Counted from the first letter of the stretch, positions 28,379 to 40,604 are shown. The stretch: 64,000 bases of DNA from Delphinapterus leucas (GCF_002288925.2 NW_022098026.1:18369823-18433822), one strand, 5' to 3'. Numbers and translations are program-made. The notes: generated by a model from the letters alone, not told the origin.

Positions 28379-28397
28379 GTCGTCGTCGTCGTCGTCA
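28379..28397 (+). repeat. (GTC)n trinucleotide run with CpGs
   Basis: Six GTC-type units in a row (gtcgtcgtc...), immediately followed by an MIR. Each unit junction makes a CpG, unusual in methylated intergenic DNA. Confidence 0.8.
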
Positions 28398-28570
28398 TCA
28401 AACAGGTACTACTTGCTGAGCCCTTACCTTATGCACAGGCCCCTTGTGAGGCTGACCTTATTACTTCCCTATTTAATGGAGTAGGGCCAGGCCTGGTGAG
28501 GTTAAATGGCCTGCCCCAGTTCTCCCAGTTGGTCAGAGGGGGAACTGGGCCTCCAGAGGGCCTGAGCAAT
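28398..28570 (+). repeat. MIR SINE, diverged
   Basis: 'tactacttgctgagcccttacc', 'aggttaaatggcctgcccc' and 'ggtcagagggggaactgggcctcc' follow the MIR order. Confidence 0.55.
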
Positions 28571-29299
28571 TGCCATGGCTCATTTTCTTCTGGAAGAAGC
28601 AGAAGGAAGCAGAGCCCAGCAAGGCGCCTGCCGGCCCCAACAATCTAACACTGCCAGCAACGGTGGGAAGGGGCTTTCACAGCATGTCTTACCTGGGTCC
28701 CAGGTCCCCTACAGCCGACCCAGGACCACAGGGACATGATGACTCAAGGATGAGGATGCAGTGGGAGGGGAGGGTGAGGGCCAGCCAGTTCTGTCTTGTT
28801 CCTTAGAGAACTCTCATGTCGTTGTAGGCAACGGGGGGGCCCTGTGCGCACGGGAGTCCTGCCTACCTCCTCCCAGTTCTCCAGGACTTCACAGGGGAGG
28901 CTTTCTCCAAGAGGGGTTATTCCTCATCCCCACCACTCTGGCCCTAGCTTCAAAGAATGCAAAGAGAGCCAGAGCAGGCCAAGATCAATTTCTACTTGAA
29001 GGCCAACAGTCCTACTGTCCCTCAGCCCAGTTTCTTTTCAATATAGCCTAACGTCTCTCTGTCCCCTCTACTGATTTACATGGCAGGTTTATTTAATTAG
29101 CCAGAGGGGAGTCAAAGTGCAGCTTGTCCTCAGAGTTAATTAATACTTACTGAGCCACCACACTGTGAGTGATGCCAAGATTGGACTGTGTCCTCTATAT
29201 CAGCTTAGGGAACAGACTTCAACCCCTTGTGCCTGGCTGGGATTGGGAACTGGAACCAGTTAAAGAGTAGGGATGATGGGGCCCTGAGCTATTGTGAGG

Positions 29300-29400
29300 A
29301 GCAAATGAGGCCGTGCACCTAACATGTTTGCCACAGTGCCTGGCACATAGTAGGGACTTAGATATTGATACTGTGTTTGTAAATTTGAAAAACAAGTGGC
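29300..29400 (-). repeat. MIR SINE fragment
   Basis: 'gtgaggagcaaatgagg', then 'cagtgcctggcacatagtaggga': the 5' part of MIR in reverse. Confidence 0.6.
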
Positions 29401-29580
29401 AGGGAAAGGTGGCCGAGAGGCCATGTTCCCCTCTGGGGCATGTTCCAAGGGAGAGAGGGGTAATGGTAGCAAATACCACAGGGAACACAAACCCTCAGGC
29501 ACACTCCCACAAGCATTGTCCATGAAGAAACGCAGCATGCTTCTCCCTATTTTCACCAGGCTCCTTTAGAAGATGGGGAA

Positions 29581-29899
29581 GGACTTCCCTGGTGGCACAG
29601 TGGTTAAGAATCTGCCTGCCAATGCAGGGGACACGGGAAGATCCCACATGCCGCGGAGCAACTAAGCCCGTGTACCGCAACTACTGAGCCTGCGCTCTAG
29701 AGCCCACGAGCCACAACTACTGAAGCCCATGAGCCACAACTACTGAAGCCCGCATGCCTAGAGCCCGTGCTCCACAACAAGAGAAGCCACCGCAATGAGA
29801 AGCCCGTGCACTGCAGCAAAGACCCAATGCAGCCAAAAATAAAAAATGAATTAAAAAAAAAAGACACAAAAAAGTTGAACATGAAAGGATTGAAAAAAA
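29581..29899 (+). mobile_element. Long CHR-2-type SINE
   Basis: Starts ggacttccctggtggcacagtgg and ends in an A-rich tail. Exact 13-bp duplication agaagatggggaa at 29568-29580 and 29900-29912. A short deletion follows 'ggggacacggg' (the B-box region). Confidence 0.93.
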
Positions 29900-29912
29900 A
29901 GAAGATGGGGAA

Positions 29913-30900
29913 AGTGCAGGTGGTTGACCCTGGAAGAATTCAAGCAGAGCATGAGTAAGTGGAGACTCTCCTTTAATTGTGATCTGATTGCTAAGGGAAG
30001 GAAATCTGGCCTGGGCAAAGGAGTGCTGCTGGCCTATGCGATTCCTGCCAGGCCAGGGCCCTTCCCCTCCTTCCATCACCCCATCTCTGCACACACTGGA
30101 ACCCCACTCCACTCTTATGTCAAAAGACTTTTGACCCTGGCTTTTCTTTCAAATGGTGCTTCCTTGGGCCCTCTCCTGTGGAGTGCCCTGACAGAGGCAT
30201 CACTAGGGCAGGATTTGGTGACAGTGCTTGCCCTCTCCCTCTGCCTTCTCCAGGGCTGCCATGCCTGACGAGCATCTCATAGTCTGCCCTGTTTGACTGC
30301 TTGGCTGCAGGGGAGTCCCGTCGCCCAAAGCCCGCTTTGCGGTTGGTGGCTTGGGACAGCCTGCCCTAACTCTCCCAGCTCAATATCTGGGCAGCTTCAG
30401 TTCTTCTCTTGGGAGTGCTGGCATAGCCAGTGCCTGGGTGTGTGGGCTCTTCACTCTTTGTCTGCCAGGCTTGACCCCATGATCCTATTCAGAGCCTGCC
30501 CCTGAGTCTGGATGAGAGGTTACCATGAAGCTACCCAACCCCAGGCATGGATAGTCCTTTCTGGATGCTAAGGCCAAGTAGGAAGACACACTACTGAGGC
30601 AAGACCCAGTGGCTGTCTCCGCTGCCAGAAAGATAGCTTTTCTAAGCCAAACGCTGAGGCAAGATACCTGCAGCCCTAAGACCTAGACAGATTTGGACAG
30701 GAGGGCACAGTGAGGCTTAGAAGTTTCATCCTGGGTTTGCCACATCTTCTGTACAAAGCCAGATGCTGGGTGGGAAGCATTCTTCCCAATTACCTGAGAT
30801 GACTTTGGTAAGGAAAATGGAATGCGAAATGGGTCAGAGACTGACACAGCCAGACTGTCAACTACAGCCAGCTCTGGCGGGCCTGAGGTTCTGGGGCCCC
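29913..30900. other. Intergenic, no feature recognised
   Basis: Moderate-GC unique sequence without a recognisable gene or repeat. Confidence 0.4.
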
Positions 30901-30917
30901 TGCGCCCCCTGCTGGCC
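30901..30917 (-). promoter_or_regulatory. CTCF-like motif
   Basis: Read on the minus strand the site is GGCCAGCAGGGGGCGCA, a near-perfect match to the CTCF core. It points left, away from the plus-strand site at 32143. Occupancy is not shown. Confidence 0.6.
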
Positions 30918-31979
30918 CCTCAGACAGGCTCCTGCCCTTTGGCTTCCTCCTCCCCAGGAAGCAGCCTGGTGCTTCCTTCTCATCCCAGCGCTACTTCATC
31001 GGCTCCCTCCCGCCTCACTCTTTTAATCTTTTCACCTTTGGACCTAGCCTACAGCCGCTCCCTCTTCCTTCCATAACCTGGGCTTCCTCCTTCTGGACAA
31101 AAACCTCTGAGTGTGACCCACGGTTTTTTTTGTTTGTGGGGGGAGGGGGGTTGTTTTGGTTTTTGTAGTGTATGACCCAGCCTCTTGAAGAAGACCTCGG
31201 AACTGTGCAAGTGGCAGCCTGCCTCAGCCAGCACCTCAGAGCAGGCTCTTCTGCTGCTTCCCAGAGGGCATCCAGCCTCCAGCTCTTCCTTCTCTCTGTC
31301 TCTCCCACTGCAGAAGCCCACCCTTACAGAGCCTCTAGGGGTGGCCCCTCTAGCTCTCCCAGACCAGCCCTCCACACCACTCCAGACTGGACCAGGAATA
31401 TCTTCTATCTCTCTTTCCCTCCCTCCCTCTTCCTCTCCCTCTCCCCTTCCAAATCCTGTCCACTTAGCAAGTTCTAATGGCTCCAGTGTTCCCACTCCAG
31501 CCCATCTCCACTATGTCCTCTCCTGAAGCTCCTGCTGCCAGGCTACTTGCTATGACAACAGTCTCTTAGGTGTGTTTGTCTTCTGAGATTGGAAGCACCC
31601 AGAGGGCAAGGACTTTTAACCTCCTACAAAACCAAGGGCAGTGCTAGGCTCCCAATGGGCACTCGGGACCCCGTTGAACGCTGATCCTCTCCTACTAACC
31701 TACCAGCACTGCCTCAGGGCTCTCTGCCTGCGCAAGGTCCGGGGAGTGGCAGGTCCGGTGCGGCTGTGCCTTCAAGGCTACCATTGTCAGGTCACTGCAG
31801 AAGGAGGGAAGATGGGGGCCATTTCCCAGAATGGGTGAGAATGACAGGGAGGCTTTTATTTCCAGGGTGAAGGGAGGGAGGACCAGTCGGGAGTGAGGTG
31901 CCTGGGTGTCAGTTATCACGCTGGTGGAGAAGCCCACGCGCGATGTAGGGGACGTGGATCCCAGGAAAACCCCCAAACC
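30918..31979. other. Intergenic, mostly unassigned
   Basis: A polypyrimidine patch lies at 31398-31450 (tccctccctcttcctctccc units), and a diverged L2- or MIR-like reverse stretch may lie at about 31500-31670. No gene seen. Confidence 0.4.
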
Positions 31980-32830
31980 TCATAGTTGCCTCGTCCTACC
32001 ACCCCTCCATTCCTCCCAAGGGCGATCTGCCTCCCGGTTCGTAGCCCTGGGACAGATCCTTGCGTGACCTCGGGCGGCGCCCAGTGCTGCTGTGGACAGC
32101 TCATCCCGCGGCGGTGGTGGCGGCGGCGCCCGGCGTGTCCCCAGAGCCGCCAGGGGGCGAATAGGGTGCCCGCCGGCTTTTGGGACGCCCGGGGCACCGG
32201 CGCTGAGCGCCGGAGCGTCCCGGCCAGGGAAGACGCGCCCGCCAGAACCTCCTTGGCTTCCCGCCGCCGCCGCCGCCGCAGCGGGGCCGGGCCGCTACTT
32301 CCAGCCCCGCCTTCGGGCCGTCTCGGTCGCTCTGGGCGCCCCAGGCCTGGGTGGGGGCGCAGCCGCTGCGCGCCCGCACAGGTGACGGGCCGCCAGCGCG
32401 CCCAGCTCCACGCGCACAGGGCACTGCCCGGCGGACTCGCCTCGCTCGCATCCCGCCCCTCCTTCGCCCTCTTGGCAGCCCCGGCTCTGCTCTCGCAGCC
32501 GCCCCGATTTTGGGGCCGGCGATTGAATAGGCCGCACCCCGGGCGCAGCAAATGGAGGACGCTGGAATTTAAGGAGGGGGCGAGGGAGGACGCATCTCAG
32601 CCCCCTGCCTTCTCCCCACCACTGCGAAGCGGCCGCAGGCGACGCGCAGGCCGGTCTCTGCGCCCTGGGGCTCTGGTCTGGCCCGGCGCCGGTGCCGGTA
32701 CGGGTGCCAGGGAGAGACCCCGCGCGAGGTTGGCCGGGCGCAACCGCGCTGCACCTGTTGGAGCGGGCCTCTACGCGCTCGGACCCGAGCCGGCCTCCAC
32801 GGTACACGCTACCCGGGCGTGTACTGAAGG
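31980..32830. promoter_or_regulatory. Orphan CpG island
   Basis: About 850 bp is very rich in CpG and GC, with many cgg, gcc and gcggcc-type strings, in CpG-poor surroundings. It holds GC boxes, a CTCF-like motif at 32143-32160 and an 8-bp-stem palindrome at 32197-32213. A donor-like CACAG/GTGACG occurs near 32380. Open frames on both strands follow from lack of A/T stops and match no protein I know. It is about 30 kb from PURA and may be the promoter of a non-coding RNA, an alternative distal promoter or an orphan island. I could not find the CYSTM1 first coding exon in it. Confidence 0.75.
32143..32160 (+). promoter_or_regulatory. CTCF-like motif in the CpG island
   Basis: AGAGCCGCCAGGGGGCGA on the plus strand matches the CTCF core CCNCCAGGGGGCG. 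It is oriented rightward and lies about 1.2 kb from the left-pointing site at 30901. Confidence 0.6.
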
Positions 32831-32879
32831 GCCACAGTTGGCTTTAGGAAAACAAAACGAAATATTTATCTAGAATGGA

Positions 32880-34419
32880 TGTATGCGTATGTCGGCTCCT
32901 CTCTGGGTCAGCTGGTTAGGACCATATTTCGTTAAGTCTCAGCCTGCAGCCTGAGACCCCCGACGGCTTAGGACCTGCCCCCTGGCTTTGGCACTGCTGA
33001 GGACCTTTTGACTTGATGAGATGCTGTTTCCGTTGAAAAACAGTCTGTTCTTTGGAATCCAAATCAGCTTTTATCAAAACATGTCGGGCCTGACAGAGTT
33101 GGTGATAAACGTGTGTGTGTGTTTAAATCCTTTTTGTGCCCACACACTAGCCTGCATCCATTCTAGGTAAATATTTCTACCATTGAACAAAAGGAAGTCA
33201 AGTTTGTTTCGTTTCAAAAGGAGTCTTAGAAACAGTATCTCTCTACTTGTGGCTAGTCAATTACCCACACTTTATTTTGCTTTGATTTGGTTAGGTTTAG
33301 GGGGTTTTGCGACACTGGAAGCAAGAATTTAGGTTAAAGTACGTCTCAAGCTGCACATGAGCTCTGGTTTCAAATCCTAACATTTAGCACAGGCTTTCAC
33401 AGCGGGAGTGCCAGGGTTGACATCTGTGTCCGGCTGTATTCTGATTCATGCCGGTCAGAGAGATGCTCAGACAAACCCCTGGGAGAGGGGATCCTGAATG
33501 GTTGCACTCCTCTGCCCACCAGGAGGGAGTCAGGAATCCACAGGACAAGACGAGTTTGTCGGCTAAGGGAGCCAGCGCTATATGTCTTAAGTTGCTTTCA
33601 GGCTCTGGGATGTGGGATTGGGCTGCAAACTCTGGACTCTAAATCTGTTTAGCATACAGGACCTGGGTCCCAGGAGACTCTCTACCTTCTCCTCAGTTCA
33701 TCTGGACATGAAAGGTGGGCTCAGAAATCAACAAATCAACCGATGGTCAGAGAGCCTGGGCGATTCTGCAGCCCTGAGGGAGCCTCACCCATTCCGCACC
33801 CCCCCTCCCCCCGCAATACAGCACTAAGGCTCTGCTGACAGGGCAGGGATCCACCCCAAGCCCAAGGCAAGATCCCACCCCCGCTCCTTCTGTCCTTCAG
33901 TTCCCCGTGTGTCTGAGACTTCCTGGCTCTGTGAAGGCAAGGAGTAGCCTAAAGTCCAGAGCCTCACATCTAAAGAGTGGCACTTGTGGGAGCCCTGGCC
34001 CCAGTCCCCAACCTCAGGAGGCTCTGGAGATGGATGGGGTCAGGTGAACAGCGGCATGACTGCAGCCTCTGACCTTAGCCCAGACACCAACACTGCTGCC
34101 ACCCTGTCTTCTTTGAGCTTTCCCAGAGTTGAGCGCTCACCAGATACGGCTCCCACAGAGTTTCCCCATTCACCGGAATGCAGCCACGTGCCTGGAAGAG
34201 CACTCTTAGTTCAGCCCACCCGAGACCTCAACTCCCATCCTCTTCTTGAGTCAGCACTACACTTCCCCCTTCTCAGCTCTGCTGGGGAGCCCTCTATTCC
34301 CAGGAGAGCTACCTGGAGGAGGCCATGTCCTCACTGCCTCACAGGTGGGAAGGGATAGACATGAACACATCTGCAAAGGCTCTTCCTGGACCCCCTTAAA
34401 TCCCAGTGAGTCGTCCATC
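32880..34419. other. Intergenic, no feature recognised
   Basis: Composition returns to the genomic norm after the CpG island. No gene or clear repeat seen. Confidence 0.4.
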
Positions 34420-34740
34420 CCACACTATTTATTGGTTACTGACTTTGGGCCAGGCACGGTGGCAGAGGTCGGGGAATACAAAAATAAATGAAGCCGTTCC
34501 TGCCCTTAGAGAGTCCATGGTGTCTGATGGAGGAGTTTATTCTTTAACTCATTCTTTCACTCAAATGAATGAGTCCCTTTGCCAACTGCTAGGGAGACAG
34601 CGAAGAAGACAAGCACAGCCCCAGCCATCCTAATAGTACCACCTTGTAGACCCACAGTCCGTAGGGGAGACAGACATTAATCAAGCCATCTGGCAAATAG
34701 AGAACTATAAGCCATGATAAAGAGAATCACAGGATGCTTG
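34420..34740 (+). repeat. L2 LINE 3'-end fragment
   Basis: 'actatttattggttactgac', 'gggccaggcac', 'tacaaaaataaatgaa', 'cctgcccttagagagtccatgg', 'gagacagacattaatcaagcc' follow the L2 3' end. Confidence 0.65.
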
Positions 34741-34759
34741 TGAGCACGTGTAAAGGGGC

Positions 34760-34760
<1 letters not shown>

Positions 34761-34807
<47 letters not shown>
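34761..34807 (+). repeat. (GT)23 microsatellite
   Basis: An uninterrupted GT run of about 47 bp, the longest dinucleotide repeat in the window. Confidence 0.95.
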
Positions 34808-34808
<1 letters not shown>

Positions 34809-36035
34809 AGAGGGGGAAGACCGGCTGAGGGGGAGGGGCAGTAGGAGGGGACTGACCGGGACCCAGACCTGGCAGAACCTGGTATGGTGCTTATCTTCCT
34901 CATGAAACATGACCTCAGAGCTTCGAGAAGGCCCCTCCCTGTACCCTATCCCTCACCCCCACACTCAGGAATTCTGCCAGCCTCTCTCTCTGAGGATGCC
35001 AGTCGCTTTTCCTTGCCGCCCGTTGGTGGCAGGAGGCCACAGTGCCCCTTGTGGCCACTGACTGAAGTTTCCAGGACCGTAGAGGGGTGGGGTTTTAGGC
35101 TGTGGAGCCGCTGTGTCCCAGCCTCCTGAGCTCCACCAACTAGCCTCAGTCCTTGGGCAGAGCCTCTCTCTCTCGTGCCTCTTGGTGTCACCAAAAGGGG
35201 ACTCCAGGTTGGCCTGCCTGGGAATAATGCCAGGCTCCCTCAGCTGACACACAAGTGCCTATGCGGCTGCCACGAGTTAGCCAGCAGTAGCCTATGGTGG
35301 ATAAGGTGGCCTAGACCCACAGGCAGCTGTGCCTCTGCATTTGCTTCCTTTTGTCTTTACAGATGTGGTGGATGTTACCTCCTGTGTGCTCCACATAGTG
35401 AGGCCAGAGCCTGGGATCCAGGGGAGTGCTTTACACACCTGCTTCCCTCTGTGGCCCAGGCCTTTGGGCATGTGGGTCTCTTGGCCTCTCCCTTTCCCCT
35501 CTGCCAGCCACTCCACATTCACGGTGGCTACAAAGCTTTGTGGCTGGATTTGGTTGCCCTTGAGACCCAAGCACAGAGAAAGAGGCCACTTGCCCTGCTG
35601 GTATCATCGTCTCTGTGGAGAGGAAAGTTTGAAAATCCTCATTGGAAAGCTAGAAGCAAGCACTGACCAAAGGCATGATCCTTGTTAGCACTTTCTAGCC
35701 AGGCACACATCCCAGCCAGGGCACTTGGGCCTCAAATGGCAGGGCTGCCCGCCTGCCTGAGTTACTCACAGGAGGAAGGTGAAGCAAGACCTCCTTGAGC
35801 TTTTAGACGTGGAAGAACTAAGGCTAGCAGCAGGACCACCTGGGGCTCCAGGCAGGGGTAGGGGCAGAAAAGGAGAGCATTCCATGCCTTAGAACCTGGT
35901 GGGCACCTTTCTCCTCTCATTAGGTTAACTGAGCTCCTCTTTAAGGTATTATAAATGCTCAGTGAATTCTGATTCTGTTAGGTTGGACAGCGCTAAGGTA
36001 TCCTGGGTAGATGCTGGGAACACAGCAAGGGACAG
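34808..36035. other. Intergenic, no feature recognised
   Basis: No gene or clear repeat. A frame of 163 codons at 35175-35666 (plus) shows no recognisable domain. Confidence 0.4.
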
Positions 36036-36265
36036 GTAATAATAACAGTAACACTACCATGTATTGTTCACTTAATATGTGCACTCTGAGCTCCACGCAC
36101 TGCATGAATTTTAGTATTTAATCCTTACGACTTTCGCAGAGAGAACTGCCGTTGTCATCCCCATTTTATAGCTTAGGAAACTGAGGCTCAGAGAAATGAA
36201 GTAATTTGGCCAAATTCACACACAGCTAATTAGGATTAAAACTGAGATCTGTGTGCCTCCAGGGT
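36036..36265 (+). repeat. MIR SINE
   Basis: Near full length: 'aacactaccatgtattgttcac', 'tgcatgaattttagtatttaatcc', 'tcatccccattttatagcttagg', 'actgaggctcagagaaatgaag', 'cacacacagctaattagga'. Confidence 0.85.
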
Positions 36266-37249
36266 TCACACCTTCCTTCTCTCCTACAGACCATCCTCCA
36301 GAGCCCAGAGCTGGGAGAGGGAAGAGCACTGGAGAGAAGGAGTGGGTGCCATGCTGGCCTCCGCCCTTGGTCAAGTTCATCCTGCCTCCACACAGACTGT
36401 CTTCCTGTGGCCTTGGGGATGGTGGCCTGAGGATGGGCAGTGAGGCCCCCAGATGCCAGGGCAGGGAGGTGGCTGCTCACTCATGTCTCTGAGAGCTGAG
36501 CTCCCCAGATACCTGGGCTTCCTGATCTGCTCCCCACCTTGGGCCTAGGTGGTGACTTCTCAGAGCCTGGCACCTGGCAGGCAGGTGGGCATAGGATCGA
36601 GGACACACCCTTGGAGCCAGAGGCACCTTCTGAGCTCAAAGCCAAACACGAACACATGGGCAGAGAACCTGCCACTGAAGCCATTCATTTATCCTGTGTG
36701 CCCAGAGCTTCCCCTGGAAGCTCTACCACATCACTTCTTCCCAGAGCAGCCCTGGCTTCTGTGTTATGGAAAGGTGTGGGCCTAGGGAGGGAATGGGGTG
36801 GGGGCGAGGGGTGCAGAACTTCTGCAAACAGGATGTGGTGCCAGAACCCAGAGCTGCCCTCCCCTCCCCAGAGGAAACCACAGACCTTGGGGAAAGAGAG
36901 TCGCCGCTTGCCCAGAGGAGCCATGGGGAGGGAAGGGGTTCAATATGGGGATTATTACATTCAGTCCTTAAACCACCCTAAGAAGGTGCTATAAATTATT
37001 CATTTTACAGGAGAGGAAACCGGGGTCAAGGTCTTTCCCAGCTGGGAAAGCTGGGTCCCTCATCTGCCAGGTAGCCCCCTGTTAACTCCTCTGCTGCACC
37101 ATCTCCATGGCCTTTATCAGGTGATGGCAGTGGGGGGCAGGGGTGGGGGTAAGCAGAAGAGAAAGGGGCCCTAAACCCCAGGCCTTAGAGAGGGGAGAGG
37201 CAGCCGCAGGTGTACATAAGGTGTTTGACCTAAAGCCCGAAGGTGACCG
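36266..37249. other. Intergenic, with a probable MIR remnant
   Basis: About 36950-37080 has 'gggattattacattcagtcc', 'ttattcattttacaggagagga' and 'ctcatctgccaggtagcc', weakly MIR-like. Nothing else recognised. Confidence 0.4.
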
Positions 37250-37560
37250 CCACTCATTGGTTGATTCCAATTGAGCCCCTTCCACATGTAGGTCCAGCGA
37301 TGGCAGCGTCCCTGTCCTCTGGCAGTGAAAGGGGACAGATGCTTTACCAGGCGAGTACCCTGGAGACAGCGTGTGGAGGTGTGGAGGGACAGCCAGCCCA
37401 GCCTGAGACGGGGAGGGATCAGCAAGGCTTCCTGGAGGGGAGTCCTAAAGAAAGAGTAAAAGTTAAATTAGGGAGAGGAAGGGATGACTGGAGGTAGGGG
37501 CAGAGGGGACCACAAGAGCAAGGCCCAGGGAAGCCTAAGCCCTTTGAGAGCCGCTGAGAA
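37250..37560 (+). repeat. L2-like LINE fragment
   Basis: 'ttggttgattccaattgagcccc', 'tccctgtcctctggcagtg', 'caaggcttcctggaggggagtcc' and 'aaggcccagggaagcc' follow the L2 3' order. Diverged. Confidence 0.5.
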
Positions 37561-38076
37561 ATGGGGGGTGAGGGGAGCAGAGGCAAGAGGAGAGGGTGGA
37601 TGGGCAGGCCAGAAGCCACAGCGTTTCCAAGCCCAAGGAACCTAGGACAGCCAGACACCCTCCCACAATCTCCCTGCGGACATCGCTGCGAACCGGACCG
37701 GGAACATTCCAGCCTAATCGAAGCTCAGATCGGGAGCTCCAGAGGCTCCACACGCTGGGGCCGGCCTCCCCCGGGGAGCTTGCCCGCTCCCTCAGGCCAG
37801 GCCCCAGTAGGGGCTAAGGGGCCCTCAAGGGTTCAGACCCTAAAGAGGCTGGAAGTTTTCCCTCTCCGGTATGGGGGGGGGGGGGAACTGGGTAGGGATG
37901 GAGCAGAGGGGAATGGAAATGGAGCCGGAGGGAGGGCCCACCTGCCGGACAGAAAGATCCTGCCTGAGGAACAGGACTTCAGAGCCGTCAGGGTTCTCAA
38001 GGGGCCCCCGCTCAAGCCGGTATTTCGGAAAAGGGCTGAAGGGCAGGATTTCAGTCCCAGCCTGAGCCCAAGCCTG

Positions 38077-38095
38077 TGCTGCCCTCTACCAGGCC
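38077..38095 (-). promoter_or_regulatory. Weaker CTCF-like motif
   Basis: Minus strand reads GGCCTGGTAGAGGGCAGCA. The TAGAGGGCAGCA half matches well; the left part has two mismatches to the core. Confidence 0.35.
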
Positions 38096-38849
38096 CAGCC
38101 TCGTCTGCTCTCGGCTTAAGTGGGGACACAGGCTAGGATATGGGAGCAACAGCCCCCCCAGCCCTGGAAATGGGGTGTCAGATGGCCAACTGGACTGCAT
38201 ATTCTGTTGTCCGTTAGTCATTTTTATTTCTTCATTAAAGCTTCCATCCTTTTACTATGTAAACAGCATCATGCTTAGGAAAAGAGCTAAGGAGGTGGAA
38301 GGGTATGGGGACAGAAGTCTTAAATACATTACCTAATGTCACCAATTACAGCCTAAGAGAGAAGTGACCCCTATCCTCTTTATACACTGGAGAAATTCCT
38401 GCCTCTGATCTCCCAGCTCCCTTGGTCTTCTCTCCACCCTGCCCCCCACCCCGCCCCCTCACAGAGAAGCAGGTCTCTGGCATTGGCAATAGTTAGAGAC
38501 AAAGAAGCAGTGAGAGGAAAGGAAGAGAAACCAGGCTGCCTCAGGGTAAGGGGACCCCATCCCACCTCACAGGCTGGCAGGACACCACCTGCTGGGAGTG
38601 GGGGTGGAGTGGGGGAGGGCGACTCTCCCTTCCAGGACCTCTGAGCTTCCTAGTTCAGGTCCAAGGACCTGGTGTCATTATCAGGGGGACCAGGCCAGGA
38701 GGAAACCTCCCCCAGCTGACCTGGTTGACCTGCTTCCAGAAGCTGGCCAAATTCTTTGCATGGCCTTGTCCCCAAGGTGTCATCAATAACAGTAGCAGTG
38801 GCCACAGCAGCAGCAGCAAAGGAGATTATGCATGGAGGGTTGGCTAGGT

Positions 38850-39020
38850 GTCTGCACTGAGCTCCCACATTTTTCATTATCTTTTGAAGTCCCCACAAAC
38901 CTCAGGAGATTTTAATAACCCCATTTTACAGATGAGACGACTGAGGCTCAGAGAAGTTAAGTGACTTCCCTAAGTCATATAGTTACTAAGTGACAGTGTC
39001 AGGACTCAAACGAGGTCTCA
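38850..39020 (+). repeat. MIR SINE
   Basis: 'ataaccccattttacagatgag', 'ctgaggctcagagaagttaag', 'agtcatatagttactaagtgac'. Confidence 0.85.
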
Positions 39021-39607
39021 CTGACTCCAGAGGGTGAACGAAGCTGCACTGCCTCTTCCCTTCCCCCGCCACGCCCGCTCACTCCCAAACCCAAGGCCTC
39101 ACAGGGCAGCATCTTCTACGCTCTTCAACCCTTCTGACCTCTTCTTCCTCACGCTCAGTTCTGCCCCAGCTCCTGGCCCACCTTTGCAGAGCTGGGGAGG
39201 AAGCAGGATGGTTCTACTGCTGGGGTGGAAGGGCCCGTGCACCCTGGCACATGGGAAGGGGCCCGAGCTCAGCTTGGCACACTGACTGGCTTGGCCTGGC
39301 CAGCAGGCATCACTCACACGTCAGAGTAGCCATGGTCACTTTTGTTAGTCGAGATGACTGCATTCAAGAGGGAAGAGGAGAGAAGGAGGGGCCCAAGCCC
39401 AAGAGGGCAGAGTGGGCGATCAGGGACCATAACCTCCTAGGGGCACAGGTGAGCGGAGATTTGTGGCTCAGGCTGACACACCAGGCTCTGTAGGTGCCCT
39501 CAGCACCCACCTGCCCTGGGAGGTTCTCTCCCCACCTCTCCACTGCTGCCTGCTCTGACCCCACCATGCCTGGGGAACCAGGGACCACCTCCTTCACCTC
39601 CCAGGAG

Positions 39608-39720
39608 CCCAGGCTCTGGAATCAAAGGAACCTGGGTTTGAATCCTGGGACCCTAAGCAAGTTACTTTATCTCTCTGGGTCTCAGGTCCCTTAACTCCAA
39701 ACTGACAGAACATTGTGATA
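39608..39720 (-). repeat. MIR SINE fragment
   Basis: 'aggctctggaatcaaaggaacc', 'gggtttgaatcctggga', 'gcaagttactttatctctctggg': reverse MIR. Confidence 0.75.
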
Positions 39721-39737
39721 AAGGAGCTAAAGAAAGA

Positions 39738-39946
39738 ATGTTTAATAGTAGTAACATTAATGTTTATTCAGCACCCACTGTGTGCCAGGATGTTTCATGT
39801 ATTATCTCACTAAATCCTCAAAACCGCCCTAGGAGTTCAGTGCTATTATCATCGCCCCTATTTTATAGGCAAGGAGACTGAGGCTTAGGGGAAATAATTT
39901 GCCAAAGCTGGCAAGCCACAGAGCTGGGATAGGCCTCCAGGGTCTG
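39738..39946 (+). repeat. MIR SINE
   Basis: 'taatgtttattcagcaccc', 'actgtgtgccagga', 'tattttataggcaaggagac', 'gaggcttaggggaaataat', 'ccacagagctggga'. It lies tail to tail with the reverse MIR just upstream. Confidence 0.85.
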
Positions 39947-40604
39947 TGCTCGCAGCTACCTCGATGTGTGATGTGCAGCTGGCTTGAGTGTTTGAGCCCT
40001 CAGATCCTCTGGCTTGCTTCCTATTCCACTTTGCAGAGGGGCTGCAAGAGTCCCTGGTATCAATGGGGAATGCTGACCTCAGGGGTTGGCACGCTGCCCA
40101 GGATCCCCTTCCTAGGCCTTTTTGAGCCAGTGACAGACTTCTCCTGGTCACCTCCCTGAAAGGCTCTTCTTCCTTCCCCAGGGCTGAGGCTGGGGATCTG
40201 CCTCAGGTGTCCCCGGGTGACACAAGTGAGGACAGCAAATGTCAGGAGGATCCTGTGTACTGGGGTGCATATGTTTTGAATCTTCTCCCATCTGACCACT
40301 TAATTGATCTAGGAAGGGCCTGAGGTTCCACTGGGTCAACAGATCAGGAAACTGAAACTCAGAAATATTAAGTGATATGTGCAAAGTTGCCCATCATGTG
40401 CAGGGTGGAGGGAAGATTGTGGAGCCAGGTGGCCAGAGCCCAGAATCAGAAGTCTTAACCCCAAGCTCTTCTCTGTCAGGGGCAGACTCTCTAATTTGAT
40501 AGTTTGGGGCAGGTGCAGCCTGTTAATGGGCCCAGGCACTGCCTGTATTCACACATGCTGAACTGTCAGGATCCTGAAGCCCTGTTCCTACTCCCATTAC
40601 TCAA

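Noticed and set aside
31986..32873. 295-codon frame (plus) and 211-codon frame (minus) in the CpG island
   Set aside because: GC-rich DNA lacks stop codons by chance; the products are Arg/Pro/Ala-rich without any family pattern.
35175..35666. 163-codon plus-strand frame
   Set aside because: No recognisable protein features; overlaps other chance frames on both strands.
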